A DNA stretch of 64,000 nucleotides from VBDM01 sp964430565 (GTDB taxonomy: Bacteria > Pseudomonadota > Gammaproteobacteria > Burkholderiales > SG8-39), in assembly GCA_964430565.1 (NCBI GenBank), contig CAYSFD010000018.1:124001-188000 (forward strand). Direction: 5' to 3'. This document shows positions 48,643 through 59,411 of the stretch, piece by piece. Every line of letters begins with the position of its first letter. Positions within the stretch are counted from its first letter, which is position 1. The notes below the pieces were generated by a model. It saw only the letters and a program-made list of their open reading frames with translations, was not told the origin of the DNA and made no database searches. The translations under genes were made by a program, and so were the position numbers.

Positions 48643-48681
48643 ACCGCCACGTCCAACGGATGTCGCCGTTCACACCCTCGC

Positions 48682-49644
48682 TTACAGGCCGAACGCGCGC
48701 ACGACGCCGAGGTAGACCAGCAGACTGAGCACGTCCTGGACGATGGTGGCGAGCGGCCCGCTGCCGTAGGCCGGGTCGCGGCGCATTTTCGCGAGCGCCC
48801 AGGGAAACGCGATTCCGACGACCGCCGCGATGCTGCTGGCGACGAACAGCGCCGTCGCCACCGCGCCGGCGAGGCGCGCGTCGCGGAACACCCACAGCAC
48901 GAACGGGAAGCTGATTGTCGCGAGGATCGCGCCGAGCAGCATCCCGGTGCGCAGCTCGCCGCCGATCAGGTGCGCGATCCCCGAGCGGGTGAGTGAAAGT
49001 CCGCGTACCGCGATCACCTCTGTCTGCGTGCCGATCGCATCCGCTAGGTACACGATCGCCGGGACGAAGAACGCCACCGCGATCGTCCGCTCGAGCGTTT
49101 CCTCGAACCCCGCCATCGCGGCGGTGGCGAGCGCGCTTCCGCCGAGTCCCGCGACGAGCCACGGCAGACGGTGCTGCACGCGGCGCATTGGTGGGTCGTC
49201 GATCGCGTGGCGCGCCTTGGAAGCCTCGCGCTGGATCCCGCCGAGCACGTGCAGATCCTCGATGTGCTCGCGGCGCAGCACCTGAAGCAGCGCCTGAGCG
49301 GGCATCACGCCGAGCGCGCAGCCCTCGTCGTCCACGACCGGCAGCGCATCGACGCCGTGATGCAGCGCGAGCGAGGCGGCGTGTTCCTGGTCGGTGTCCG
49401 GCCGGACGCGCGGGAAGTCACGTTCGACGGCCTTGTCGACCGGATCGTCCCCGTCCAGCGCCACCACACGCGCCAGCGGCGCGGCGCCGATGAGCCGCCC
49501 GTGCGCGTCGGCCACCAGAACGAGCTCGATGCTCGACGGCTTGTCGGTCGCGAGCCGCGCGAGCACCTCTCGCGCGCGCTCTCCCAGCTTTGCGTACGGT
49601 ACCGAAGCAACGACGTGGCCGCCGACGGTTTCGGGGTGCTTCAT
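48682..49644 (-). CDS. MgtE-like magnesium transporter, short form with CBS pair
   Basis: 320 residues. A CBS pair fills about residues 15-130 (SIELVLVADAHGRLIGA ... HHGVDALPVVDDEGCALGV), and five membrane helices follow (LPWLVAGLGGSALATAAMAGFEETL, PAIVYLADAIGTQTEVIAVRGL), the MgtE core. The usual N-terminal regulatory N domain is missing, so control by Mg2+ may differ from ordinary MgtE. It reads away from an FNR-type box shared with ald. Confidence 0.85.
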   Translation of the reverse strand: MKHPETVGGHVVASVPYAKLGERAREVLARLATDKPSSIELVLVADAHGRLIGAAPLARVVALDGDDPVDKAVERDFPRVRPDTDQEHAASLALHHGVDALPVVDDEGCALGVMPAQALLQVLRREHIEDLHVLGGIQREASKARHAIDDPPMRRVQHRLPWLVAGLGGSALATAAMAGFEETLERTIAVAFFVPAIVYLADAIGTQTEVIAVRGLSLTRSGIAHLIGGELRTGMLLGAILATISFPFVLWVFRDARLAGAVATALFVASSIAAVVGIAFPWALAKMRRDPAYGSGPLATIVQDVLSLLVYLGVVRAFGL

Positions 49645-49728
49645 GCGAGGCGGCGCGTCATAAAAAAGCGCCGCAGAGCTTCATGATCCATATGTCTGTC
49701 CATGGTAGGAGCGATACCGGCGGTTCCC

Positions 49729-49742
49729 TTGACGTGGATCAA
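49729..49742. promoter_or_regulatory. FNR-type box between mgtE-like and ald genes
   Basis: TTGACGTGGATCAA. Toward ald a class II start would be at 49777 (49 bp leader); toward the mgtE-like gene at 49694 (50 bp leader). Symmetrical placement suggests control of both. Confidence 0.7.
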
Positions 49743-49825
49743 ACGCCAACCGCGGTTGCCGTGGACTACTATCTGAAAGATACTTGGCGCCGTACTTCGG
49801 GCTGGATTGAAACGGAAAACTCCAA

Positions 49826-50944
49826 GTGCTGATCGGAGTGCCCAGGGAAATCAAGGTGCACGAGTATCGCGTGGGCCTCACGCCGGAGAGCGTGTCCGCG
49901 CTCGTCGCCGAGGGCCACGGCGTGCTGGTGGAAACCCGCGCCGGCGCCGGGATCGGCGCCGACGACGCGCAATACGTCAAAGCCGGCGCGGCGGTTGCGG
50001 CCACGCCCGAGGAGATCTTCGCCCGGGCGGAGATGATCGTCAAAGTGAAGGAGCCGCTCGCCCCCGAGCGGGCGCGGCTGCGCCCGGGGCAGGCGCTGTT
50101 TACGTACCTGCATCTCGCGCCCGACCCGGAACAGGTCCACGATCTCGTGGCGAGCGGCGCGATCGCGATCGCCTACGAGACCGTGACCTCGGCGTCGGGC
50201 GGCCTGCCGTTGCTTACGCCCATGTCGGTCGTTGCCGGCAGGATGGCGATCCAGGTCGCTGCGCATTATCTCGAGCGGCCGCAGGGCGGGCGCGGCATCC
50301 TGATTTCCGGAACGGACGGCGTGCCGCCGGGCCGCATCCTGGTGCTCGGCGCGGGCGTCGTCGGCGCCAACGCCGCCGCGAACGCGCTCGGCATCGGCGC
50401 AGCGGTTACGGTGCTCAGCCGCTCGAGCGAGCCGCTGCGCCGCCTGCAATCCCAACTGGGGCCGCGCCTGCGCACGGGCGCCTCCACGCCGCAGCACATT
50501 GAACGGGAATTACGCGACGCGGACGCCGTCATCGGCGCGGCGCTCATTCCGGGCGGGCTCGCCCCGAAACTGGTCAGCCGCGCAATGCTCTCGGCAATGC
50601 AACCCGGCACGGTGATCGTCGACGTCTCCATCGACCAGGGTGGCTGCTTCGAAACCTCGCGCCCGACTACGCACGCGGAACCGGTGTACACGGTGGACGG
50701 CATCCTCCACTACTGCGTCGCCAACATGCCCGGCGCGGTGCCGCGCACTTCGACCTATGCGCTCAACAATGCCACCTTGCCTTTCGTGAAAGAACTCGCC
50801 AGACGCGGCGTCGTTGAAGCCTTGCGCGCCAACCCGCACTTGCGCAACGGACTCAACGTGTGCCGCGGGGGAATCACCCGCAAGGAAGTCGCCAACGCAC
50901 TAGGGCATCCGTACGTGGACGCACTGCAGGCGCTCGATCATTGA
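49826..50944 (+). CDS. ald: Alanine dehydrogenase
   Basis: 372 residues from a GTG at 49826. [20 protein letters not shown] at the start and the NAD-binding [16 protein letters not shown] near 172-187 are typical of alanine dehydrogenase; catalytic Lys and His fall in VKVKEPL near 74 and FTYLHLAPD near 95. It interconverts alanine and pyruvate with NADH and can re-oxidise NADH when respiration is limited. FNR-type box upstream. Confidence 0.95.
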   Translation: MLIGVPREIKVHEYRVGLTPESVSALVAEGHGVLVETRAGAGIGADDAQYVKAGAAVAATPEEIFARAEMIVKVKEPLAPERARLRPGQALFTYLHLAPDPEQVHDLVASGAIAIAYETVTSASGGLPLLTPMSVVAGRMAIQVAAHYLERPQGGRGILISGTDGVPPGRILVLGAGVVGANAAANALGIGAAVTVLSRSSEPLRRLQSQLGPRLRTGASTPQHIERELRDADAVIGAALIPGGLAPKLVSRAMLSAMQPGTVIVDVSIDQGGCFETSRPTTHAEPVYTVDGILHYCVANMPGAVPRTSTYALNNATLPFVKELARRGVVEALRANPHLRNGLNVCRGGITRKEVANALGHPYVDALQALDH

Positions 50945-50969
50945 GGGCGCGCCGGCCGCCGAGACGCGG

Positions 50970-51254
50970 TCAGTGCTCCTGCACGCGCGGCACCGATTCC
51001 TCGGCCGGATCGCCGGTCTCGGGATCGATCCACTCGGCGATGCCGATTTCCGCTTCGGCTTCCTCGAGCGTCTCTCCGGGCTCGACCGCTGAATCGTCGC
51101 GATACTGCATGTCCTGCACGGCCTCGAGCAGCGTTGCGAAGGGACCGAATTCCTCCGCTCCGGTCTTTGACTGCCAATAGAAGACTCCGCCGGGCCGCTC
51201 GATGATGCGCGTGCTGTCGAACTCGGGAGGTGTTTCCGGGATGACCTGGATCAT
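50970..51254 (-). CDS. Small acidic protein of unknown function
   Basis: 94 residues from the ATG at 51254. Strongly acidic second half (VEPGETLEEAEAEIGIAEWIDPETGDPAEE), a FYWQSKTGAEEFGPF segment, no signal peptide. It lies 35 bp after groEL on the same strand, so is probably co-transcribed behind the same FNR-type box. Family not recognised. Confidence 0.65.
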   Translation of the reverse strand: MIQVIPETPPEFDSTRIIERPGGVFYWQSKTGAEEFGPFATLLEAVQDMQYRDDSAVEPGETLEEAEAEIGIAEWIDPETGDPAEESVPRVQEH

Positions 51255-51289
51255 GTAAAGCTCCTGTTTCAGAGAATTTGTCCGCGTCC

Positions 51290-52912
<1,623 letters not shown>

Positions 52913-52973
52913 GTGCCGATCCTCGGAGGAGAGTAGTCAAGAATCAAGATAGCGCCGGCACGATCCTTCGGAT

Positions 52974-52987
52974 TGATTCAAGTCAAA
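52974..52987. promoter_or_regulatory. FNR-type box upstream of groEL
   Basis: TTGATTCAAGTCAA. On the minus strand a class II start would be at 52939, 27 bp before the groEL ATG. Confidence 0.7.
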
Positions 52988-53007
52988 CCCGGCCATGGAC
53001 GCCCAAG

Positions 53008-53042
53008 AAAAAAGAAACCCGCCATCCGCGGGGATGGCGGGT
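53008..53042 (-). terminator. Rho-independent terminator after the decahaem cassette
   Basis: Perfect 10-bp stem (53019-53028 with 53033-53042), 4-base loop, and on the minus strand a T-rich tail (TTTCTTTTTT). It closes transcripts arriving from mtrB and insulates groEL. Confidence 0.85.
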
Positions 53043-53132
53043 GCGGCGGAGACCCCGAGTCAAGCTTTTGGCACTGGCCGGTCTGAGGCTGTCTCCATCC
53101 CTCGCGACGCCGAGAGGCGCTGCGAACTTTGG

Positions 53133-53261
53133 CCTGATTTCAGGCCCCTCATCTTTGCGTGTACATCTCCCTGGTGGGGAAATTTTTTACGCCATCCCAG
53201 TTTGGCCCAGCGAAATGCGGGCGTTTTGATCCAGGTCAAACAAGCCCCCGATCTGGTTGGC
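53133..53261. repeat. 129-bp direct repeat, copy A (left flank of decahaem cassette)
   Basis: Nearly identical to 62450-62577: three substitutions and one single-base deletion over 129 positions. It contains the FNR-type box at 53226-53239 but has no gene correctly placed behind it in either direction. Confidence 0.95.
53226..53239. promoter_or_regulatory. FNR-type box in repeat copy A
   Basis: TTGATCCAGGTCAA, identical to the box in copy B. Appears orphaned: predicted starts are at 53191 (minus) or 53274 (plus, in the mtrB end). Confidence 0.5.
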
Positions 53262-53273
53262 TCGGCTGGTGCG

Positions 53274-55382
53274 TTAGAACTTGTATCGAACAGACATCCA
53301 GATCACATGCACGTGATATTGCGGCGGTTGTTGGCCAAAGGTCAGAACGCTCGGAATCGTGTCAGGCGTGACCCCAGCGAGCGCCCAGGTGTCGCTGTCG
53401 TAGCGTTCGTACCAGTACCCGGCGCGCAGCGACACGTTATCCTTGATACGGTAGGTGGCATGGAGTTTCAGGGTGTCGCGCGACGTTGAAAGCTCGGGAA
53501 ACGCGGGTTCATTTGCCGCCGTGTTGACGCTGATCGCGCCCTTTGACCGCGTGACCGTGTAATCCGCGCCGACCTCGAGTTTGTCCTTGATCGCGCCGTG
53601 TTTTACGCCGACTCCAAAAACATTGATCGTGTCTTCGTTCTCGCCCGACCAGTCCGGTGTCGAGTATGTCTGGCTCCCGGACTGTTCCGACTTGATTTCC
53701 TGGCGGTTCGCGAACAAGTGCAGGCTGGTCTGATCCGATAGCATCATGGTGACATCGCCGCTGAGGTTGAGCTCCTTGCCGCTGGTCAGGCCGATTGTCG
53801 AACCCGAATAGTCGTCTTTGGACGTATCAACCTGGAACCCGATACTTATGGTTTCCGTCGCGGCAACGTTGGCACGCAATTCCGCGCGATCCCGCGTGCG
53901 ATCGGCCATGTTGTATTTTCTCAGCAGCGGATTCTCCGGCGGGGTAATCTCGGGGACCGGCTGGTAGCTCGAGTAGTTGCGATCGCTGTGCGCGAACCTG
54001 AGCGTCCAGTCGACCATGTCCAGGTGACGGGAAGCCAGTTTTGCCCAAATCGTATTCTCGCGGGCGGTATCGACCTCCTGGAAAGTGCGCGTGACCGAGT
54101 CGTAATCATAGCCGGCGGAAGTCGTGATGCGCTCCGCGGCCTTGTAGTCGGCCCTCAGCTGCACCTTGTCTTGCGTGAACCCATATGGCAGGTTGGTTCG
54201 CGGCGACGGGGCGAGGAACATGTCGGTCGTCACCCAGGAATAAGTCGACTGCGGCGTCTGGTTGTTGCGATCGTTGTAGATGTACGCCGCTTTCAGCCGG
54301 AGCCGATCCGTGACCGCCGAGTTGACTTCGAGGTTCGCGTTGACGGTATTCACGCGGCCATCCAGCGAAGTTCGCGGCAGCGCCGGAACGGCCAGAGTCG
54401 CATTCAACGTTGGCGCGAGGAACTGTTGATCCTGCAACATGCGGCCAACAGCGATGTCGGCCGTAGCCCGCGTCCGCTCGGCCAACTGGTATCCCAAAGT
54501 GGCAGAAAGCTGGTGAAACTGGTTATCCGGCGGCAGCGCGAGTTGGCCGGCAGCGGCGCCGGGGAATGCTGGCGCAGTGAATGGATTCTGCCAGGTCAGA
54601 GACGGATCGTTGTTGCTGAAGCTTGAGCCGTAATAGGCGAGCTTCGCCTGCAGCCGGGTGCCGGTGTACGAGGCCGAAGCATCTATCTGATCGGTAACAT
54701 AATCCACCGGCCTGACCAGTTGCGAAGCAGTTACGAAGAACGCACCGGCGGTGCCTAGCGTGCCTTCGCGAGTCTGGTGACGGAAATTGACGCCGTACTC
54801 CCAGGCGCGCGCCGGAGTCCAGGATGCGCCTACCCCCAACTCTTTCCTTTTCGTTTCAAGGTCGACCTGCTGCAGCGTGCTTGCCAGCGGCATGAGCGTT
54901 GTCGTGCTCGCCGGAAAGCCGCCCGGCAGCGTCAACGACGCGCCGCCGTTTCCGGTGAAGGGCGTTTGCGCGCTGTCCGAGATGAAGTGCGGCAACTCCT
55001 CGTAATTGAGCAACAGTTTGTACTTGCCTTGTTGCCCGCCTTCCGCGTTCAGAAAGCGCGTGTCCAGCCCGAGATTCGCCGCATCGACATTCCAGTAAGC
55101 CGCGTCATCGCCGCGAAAGCGCGCGCTAAAGTCGCCGATAAGAAATCCGCCTTTCTGGTTGAGGCCGTTGTATTCGCCGAATTTGGACGACGAGTCCGAT
55201 ACGTAACCGCCACCCGCCTCCACCGTCCCGCTCAGACCATTCTCGAATTTGCAGAGTTTGCATTGCCACTTCAAGGTGTCGGGGGCTGCCTGGCCGGCGC
55301 CGGTGGCGCCGTCTGCCGCAGCTGCGGCGGCAGACAGCGTCGAAAGCATACCGAGCAGAGACAGTTGAATCGCGGTTTTCAT
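53274..55382 (-). CDS. mtrB: MtrB/PioB-type outer membrane barrel of a decahaem conduit
   Basis: 702 residues. Signal peptide, a CKLC motif at about 41-44 as in MtrB, then long amphipathic strands with aromatic ends and a terminal Phe (SVRYKF), as expected for a large outer membrane beta-barrel. MtrB-type porins sheath a periplasmic decahaem cytochrome and connect it to surface decahaem cytochromes. It is the last gene of the cassette, after the MtrA-type gene by 105 bp. Confidence 0.93.
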   Translation of the reverse strand: MKTAIQLSLLGMLSTLSAAAAAADGATGAGQAAPDTLKWQCKLCKFENGLSGTVEAGGGYVSDSSSKFGEYNGLNQKGGFLIGDFSARFRGDDAAYWNVDAANLGLDTRFLNAEGGQQGKYKLLLNYEELPHFISDSAQTPFTGNGGASLTLPGGFPASTTTLMPLASTLQQVDLETKRKELGVGASWTPARAWEYGVNFRHQTREGTLGTAGAFFVTASQLVRPVDYVTDQIDASASYTGTRLQAKLAYYGSSFSNNDPSLTWQNPFTAPAFPGAAAGQLALPPDNQFHQLSATLGYQLAERTRATADIAVGRMLQDQQFLAPTLNATLAVPALPRTSLDGRVNTVNANLEVNSAVTDRLRLKAAYIYNDRNNQTPQSTYSWVTTDMFLAPSPRTNLPYGFTQDKVQLRADYKAAERITTSAGYDYDSVTRTFQEVDTARENTIWAKLASRHLDMVDWTLRFAHSDRNYSSYQPVPEITPPENPLLRKYNMADRTRDRAELRANVAATETISIGFQVDTSKDDYSGSTIGLTSGKELNLSGDVTMMLSDQTSLHLFANRQEIKSEQSGSQTYSTPDWSGENEDTINVFGVGVKHGAIKDKLEVGADYTVTRSKGAISVNTAANEPAFPELSTSRDTLKLHATYRIKDNVSLRAGYWYERYDSDTWALAGVTPDTIPSVLTFGQQPPQYHVHVIWMSVRYKF

Positions 55383-55487
55383 GTTTCTGTCCTGTTCTCC
55401 GTTTGTCTCGCCACCCGGTATCCCATCCCCTTGCGCAGCTCGCCGGCCTTTGCGGTTGTTCAGCGGGGCGGGGCCCGCGGGCGCCGG

Positions 55488-56447
55488 CTATCGCATCAAC
55501 TTGACACCCGACGGATGATTCGACCCGTGCACCTGCGAATGACAATTCACGCAGCCTCCGGCGAGCAGGAATGCCGCTCCGCCGCCGCCGCGTCCCGGCA
55601 AACCGCTGCTGGTATACGCGACCGAGGGATGGCCTGCCACCGTATGGCATTGCTGGCAGAGCAATGGAGGGGTCTTCGACAACAATACCGCGCGAGATGA
55701 CCCGTGCGCGAAGTGGCACAAGGTGCAGTCCTCGGCCACCGGCGCATGTTCCCACAGGAACGGCCCGCGCTTGTCCGCGTGGCAGGTGTAGCAGGTCTGA
55801 TTCACGGTTGGCTTCACCAGCATCGCTGTGGAGCTCGATCCATGCGTGCTGTGACACCCGCTGCAGGTCATGATGCCGAAGCGCACCGGATGCACCGATG
55901 GCTTGTTGAAGTCCGCGAGCACCTTCAAGTGGCACTTGTAACAGACCTCTGCCTGGGTGGCCTTGGCAAGCGGGGGATCGCGCTCCGCGTGAAGCTTGTG
56001 GCAACTGGTGCATGCCACGTTGTTGATCTCATGCTTGCTGCCGGTCCAGCCGATGCGGGCATTGCCCTGATGGCATTCCAGACAGAACTTGTTACGCTGC
56101 CCAACCGAAAGGTGGGAGGTCGCTTTGAAACTGTTTATCGCCTCCTTGCTGGCGGTGGCGGCGTGCTTGGCGCCCGGGCCGTGGCAGGCCTCGCACTGTA
56201 GTCCGGCAAACGGCGTGCGTTTGTCGGCGCGGTTGGCATGCTTGGTCTTGAAAATCGGAAAAATCGGATACGGCCACTGCTCGGTGTGGCACACGAGGCA
56301 GGTGTCAGCGCCGTTTTCACTGTATTCCGTCCCCTGGCCGGCGGTCGGCGCCTCAGGGGCGGCGGCTCCTTGGGCAGATGCGACAACGCTGAACGCGAGG
56401 CTCGACAGCACGAGCAGCACGGCAGACAGGGATTTCTTAATCGTCAT
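55488..56447 (-). CDS. mtrA: DmsE/MtrA-type periplasmic decahaem cytochrome c
   Basis: 319 residues from the ATG at 56447. Signal peptide ending VASAQG, then exactly ten CXXCH motifs (CLVCH, CEACH, CLECH, CTSCH, CYKCH, CSGCH, CYTCH, CTLCH, CQQCH, CVNCH) in a compact MtrA/DmsE-like spacing. It carries electrons across the periplasm into the MtrB barrel. The reading frame continues open upstream but only this start gives a signal peptide. Confidence 0.95.
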   Translation of the reverse strand: MTIKKSLSAVLLVLSSLAFSVVASAQGAAAPEAPTAGQGTEYSENGADTCLVCHTEQWPYPIFPIFKTKHANRADKRTPFAGLQCEACHGPGAKHAATASKEAINSFKATSHLSVGQRNKFCLECHQGNARIGWTGSKHEINNVACTSCHKLHAERDPPLAKATQAEVCYKCHLKVLADFNKPSVHPVRFGIMTCSGCHSTHGSSSTAMLVKPTVNQTCYTCHADKRGPFLWEHAPVAEDCTLCHFAHGSSRAVLLSKTPPLLCQQCHTVAGHPSVAYTSSGLPGRGGGGAAFLLAGGCVNCHSQVHGSNHPSGVKLMR

Positions 56448-56494
56448 CGTTATCGGGTGTTTACCATGATTCCTGATGATTCGCCCTGCACGCC

Positions 56495-58846
56495 TCACGG
56501 TATGCCGTGCACTGCCTTGACGTTCAAGACCTTGCCGTCGCCATGGCAAAAAGTACAATTTTCGGTAACGGTCGCGTTGATCGTCGCCTGTGTAGCCGAG
56601 AAGTTCCCGCCATTGAAGGAATCCTGCATGTGAGCTTTCGCCAACGCGCTGTCGTGGCACGACGAGCACACCGCTGCCGTTGGCGAGATTCTCAGGTTGT
56701 CCGCAGCATCGCTTGCCGCGGGGCCTGTGGTGGTGTTTGTCGCGGGGTCCGTGGTGGTCGTGGTCCCCAGGATTCCGTTCGCCGTCGGTGGCGCCCAGAT
56801 ACCCGTCAACTGGTACGACGTGCCTATATGGCAGGCGGTACAGTTGCTCAGTTTCCCGGGGAAGACGACTGTGCTGAAGTCGTTTACGCCGCCGGAGCCA
56901 TAGACCGCGATGCCTTTCTCGCGGAACCCGCCCTTGCTCGCCTGGCCCGCGTGGATGCCGTGGATCATGGTCTTGAAGTCGAGCGCCTCTTCCAGCTTGC
57001 CATCGACACCGCCGGTAAGGACGCCTGCGGAGGACGGGCGCCGGCTCGCATCGGTCGCGTTCGGGTTGTGGCAGACCGCGCACGCACCGGGCTCGCCGGT
57101 GCGGTCATTGTCGTGCAGGCTCAGCACATCGTGGCACACGTTGCACTTGGCCATGTCGACGACCGACCGTCGCGGCACCGCCGGGCCAGTGATCGCGAAA
57201 TCCTTGAAGACGCTCTTCGCGGATAAGCGATCGGCGAATGCGCCTGGAGGCAAAGTAATGTCATCGGATGTGGGCCCCGTGCTGCTAACATTGCCCGCGG
57301 GATGTCCGTCCATCATGACTCGCAGCGTGTCCTGCCCCGCGGGGATCGCTACCGTCGAGGCCACGGTGTAGGTGCCAGGGGTGGCTCCCGGAACGACGGC
57401 AATATTGTTCAGGAGATCGATGCTGACGGGCTGACCGTAGTTCTGGCCGCTGCCGTCGTTGCCGACATCCGCTTTTCCCGCCATCGTCCAACCCAGCTTG
57501 ACGGTGAGCGAGCTGACGTTGGCCGTCGTAAACGCAGGATGCGTCTTGACGTCGTACGGCGCATTGCCATTGCTCGGATCAGTGACCGAGAAAGTAATCA
57601 CTGGGAAGCTGCCCGCGGTGGTGGGCACGGCGCTAATGATGTTGAACTTGAACTTCCCTGACGCCGCCTTGAAACGCGCCGGGAAGTTATGCATTACCGC
57701 CGCATCCGCGACTCTTCCGGGTCCATGGCATAGCGCGCACGTGCTGCTGTCCGTCGCCGGGCCGCCCGGGTGCGGTTCCGTCTGGTACGGCTTCGCCGGG
57801 TCCGGCTGAACTGTGAAATAGAAATTGTCGTGGCAGGAGCCGCAGGCCGCGATGCTTGGCTGCGTCTTCCAGTTGTCGCCCTGTGCGCTGCTCGCGCCGT
57901 CGTGACACCGCGTGCAGCTGCGGGCGTCCTGCGTGAAGGCGGGACGCGAAAAATCGCGAGCCCCGATCTTGTACGGGTAACCCGCCGTCACGCTGGGTAG
58001 CGTGGGCGGCATATAGTTTGGTGCGTTGGGGTCCGATGGATTCAGGCTGTTGTAGATGTTGTAGTGGATCTTGTGGATCATCACCTTGAAATCCACGCTC
58101 GTGTTGGGCGCTCCCGCAACCCAGGAGCCCGGGTTATGGCAGGTGACGCACAGCTTGGTGTCTACGCGCGTTCCGTGTGCCGTGAGTTCGCTGTGGCATT
58201 GATTGCAGGTGGCGGTGAGCACGATGTCGCGCGCACCGGCGGCGCCCCCGGCCGGCACGAAGTCGAGCACGCCGGTCGCTTTCGGGTTGGCACTGTTGCC
58301 CTGCTGGATCGTCACCCGGTGCGTCAAGCCCGGCTGATAGCTGACGTTCAGGGCCTTGCCGTCCGCATTGGTGCATGGCGCGGGGCAGGGGTTCGCCGTG
58401 GCGCTCGTGATATCGGTGGCGAAGGTATAGATGTAGCTGCCGTCGCCCCGGTTCACCAGCGTGCCGAAGGCGAAGCCCGCGGCCGAGCGCTCCTGGATGC
58501 CTTCTACTGCTCCATTCACCGCACGGTTGAGGTAGTTCTGCCAGCTAGCCGGCTCGCCGTTCGATCCCGGCAGCAGCTTTGCGATATTGAAGCGCAGGTC
58601 CGCAGCCGCGATGCCGGGCACGCCTGCGCCGGTCTTGTCAGTGACTTTGAAGTTGACGACGGGCGGGCCGCTGGCGGTCACCGAAGTGATGTTGATGTTC
58701 AGAGCGTTTCCCGTCACGGGCGTGGCTGGTGCGGACGCGCCTCCGCCTCCGTCTCCGTCATCGCCACCACATCCGGCCAATGCGAAAAGCAGGAGGCTCG
58801 CTGCGACAAGCGCGATTGAGCGAAACGTCGATCGGTTCCTGCTCAT
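56495..58846 (-). CDS. OmcA/MtrC-family surface decahaem lipoprotein
   Basis: 783 residues from the ATG at 58846 (a GTG 18 bp upstream also possible). Lipobox LAGC near residues 23-26, a Gly/Asp-rich linker, two split-barrel domains and two pentahaem domains; ten CXXCH motifs (CNQCH, CVTCH, CTRCH, CGSCH, CALCH, CNVCH, CAVCH, CTACH, CSSCH, CTFCH). Predicted to sit outside the cell and pass electrons to minerals, electrodes or other cells. Confidence 0.93.
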   Translation of the reverse strand: MSRNRSTFRSIALVAASLLLFALAGCGGDDGDGGGGASAPATPVTGNALNINITSVTASGPPVVNFKVTDKTGAGVPGIAAADLRFNIAKLLPGSNGEPASWQNYLNRAVNGAVEGIQERSAAGFAFGTLVNRGDGSYIYTFATDITSATANPCPAPCTNADGKALNVSYQPGLTHRVTIQQGNSANPKATGVLDFVPAGGAAGARDIVLTATCNQCHSELTAHGTRVDTKLCVTCHNPGSWVAGAPNTSVDFKVMIHKIHYNIYNSLNPSDPNAPNYMPPTLPSVTAGYPYKIGARDFSRPAFTQDARSCTRCHDGASSAQGDNWKTQPSIAACGSCHDNFYFTVQPDPAKPYQTEPHPGGPATDSSTCALCHGPGRVADAAVMHNFPARFKAASGKFKFNIISAVPTTAGSFPVITFSVTDPSNGNAPYDVKTHPAFTTANVSSLTVKLGWTMAGKADVGNDGSGQNYGQPVSIDLLNNIAVVPGATPGTYTVASTVAIPAGQDTLRVMMDGHPAGNVSSTGPTSDDITLPPGAFADRLSAKSVFKDFAITGPAVPRRSVVDMAKCNVCHDVLSLHDNDRTGEPGACAVCHNPNATDASRRPSSAGVLTGGVDGKLEEALDFKTMIHGIHAGQASKGGFREKGIAVYGSGGVNDFSTVVFPGKLSNCTACHIGTSYQLTGIWAPPTANGILGTTTTTDPATNTTTGPAASDAADNLRISPTAAVCSSCHDSALAKAHMQDSFNGGNFSATQATINATVTENCTFCHGDGKVLNVKAVHGIP

Positions 58847-58868
58847 GACGCGCGATCCTGCCACGCCT

Positions 58869-59222
58869 TCACTTTTGACTGGCCATGATCAGGTCCTTGA
58901 TTTGCGCGTAGTGGACGCCGGATATGATGTTGCGGGTCACCAGGTGCGCCTTGCTCAAATAGGGCCGGCCAGCGATGATCTTTTCGGCTTCCGCGTTGCT
59001 GATACCGGGAATCGTCTTCAGTTGCGCCCTGCTGGCGCTGTTGATGTCCACCAGTTTGACCGGCGCGTCCGGCTTTTTTGCCTTGGCGCCTTTTTCAGCC
59101 GCTTTGGGGGTGCCGGTTGCCTCCCCCGGCGCCGCGGCTTTGCTCTCGGCGGCAACGCACACGCTGGCGGACAGCAGCAAGGCCGCGGCAATCAGCACAG
59201 TCTGGATGATGCTGCGTTTCAT
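58869..59222 (-). CDS. Exported helix-hairpin-helix (ComEA-like) protein
   Basis: 117 residues from the ATG at 59222. Signal peptide ending VAAES, an Ala/Lys-rich linker (about 25-50), then VDINSASRAQLKTIPGISNAEAEKIIAGRPY, the double helix-hairpin-helix pattern of ComEA DNA receptors. It lies between two decahaem genes, 22 bp before the next. Binding extracellular DNA or simply serving as a structural partner are both possible. Confidence 0.88.
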   Translation of the reverse strand: MKRSIIQTVLIAAALLLSASVCVAAESKAAAPGEATGTPKAAEKGAKAKKPDAPVKLVDINSASRAQLKTIPGISNAEAEKIIAGRPYLSKAHLVTRNIISGVHYAQIKDLIMASQK

Positions 59223-59313
59223 CGAATATCTCCGGGAGTTACCTGGCTGGCGCCGTTGCAGCAAGCAGCGCCGGCATTGTCACCCTGTCGGTATGCCGGC
59301 ATGTCCTGTAATC

Positions 59314-59347
59314 AAAAAACAACCCGGAAGCGTTGCCGCCTCCGGGT
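59314..59347 (-). terminator. Rho-independent terminator after the large decahaem gene
   Basis: Stem from 59323-59330 pairing with 59340-59347 around a 9-base loop (CCCGGAGG/CTTCCGGG, one G-T pair), followed on the minus strand by TTGTTTTTTG. It would end or weaken the transcript before the helix-hairpin-helix gene. Confidence 0.75.
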
Positions 59348-59411
59348 CTTGATGCTGCCGCAGGCGTCCGGCAAACCGGGCCCCCGTTACCGTGACACAA
59401 GCTCGGTCACG

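Larger units (their letters stand above)
52913..53273. other. Intergenic region between the decahaem cassette and groEL
   Basis: 361 bp without a gene. In order toward groEL: repeat copy A (53133-53261) with its FNR-type box, terminator (53008-53042), and the groEL FNR-type box (52974-52987). Confidence 0.8.

Noticed and set aside
55488..57083. 531-codon reading of the MtrA-type gene with a long N-terminal extension
   Set aside because: The first 212 codons overlap the decahaem gene upstream in another phase; the signal peptide starts at 56447.
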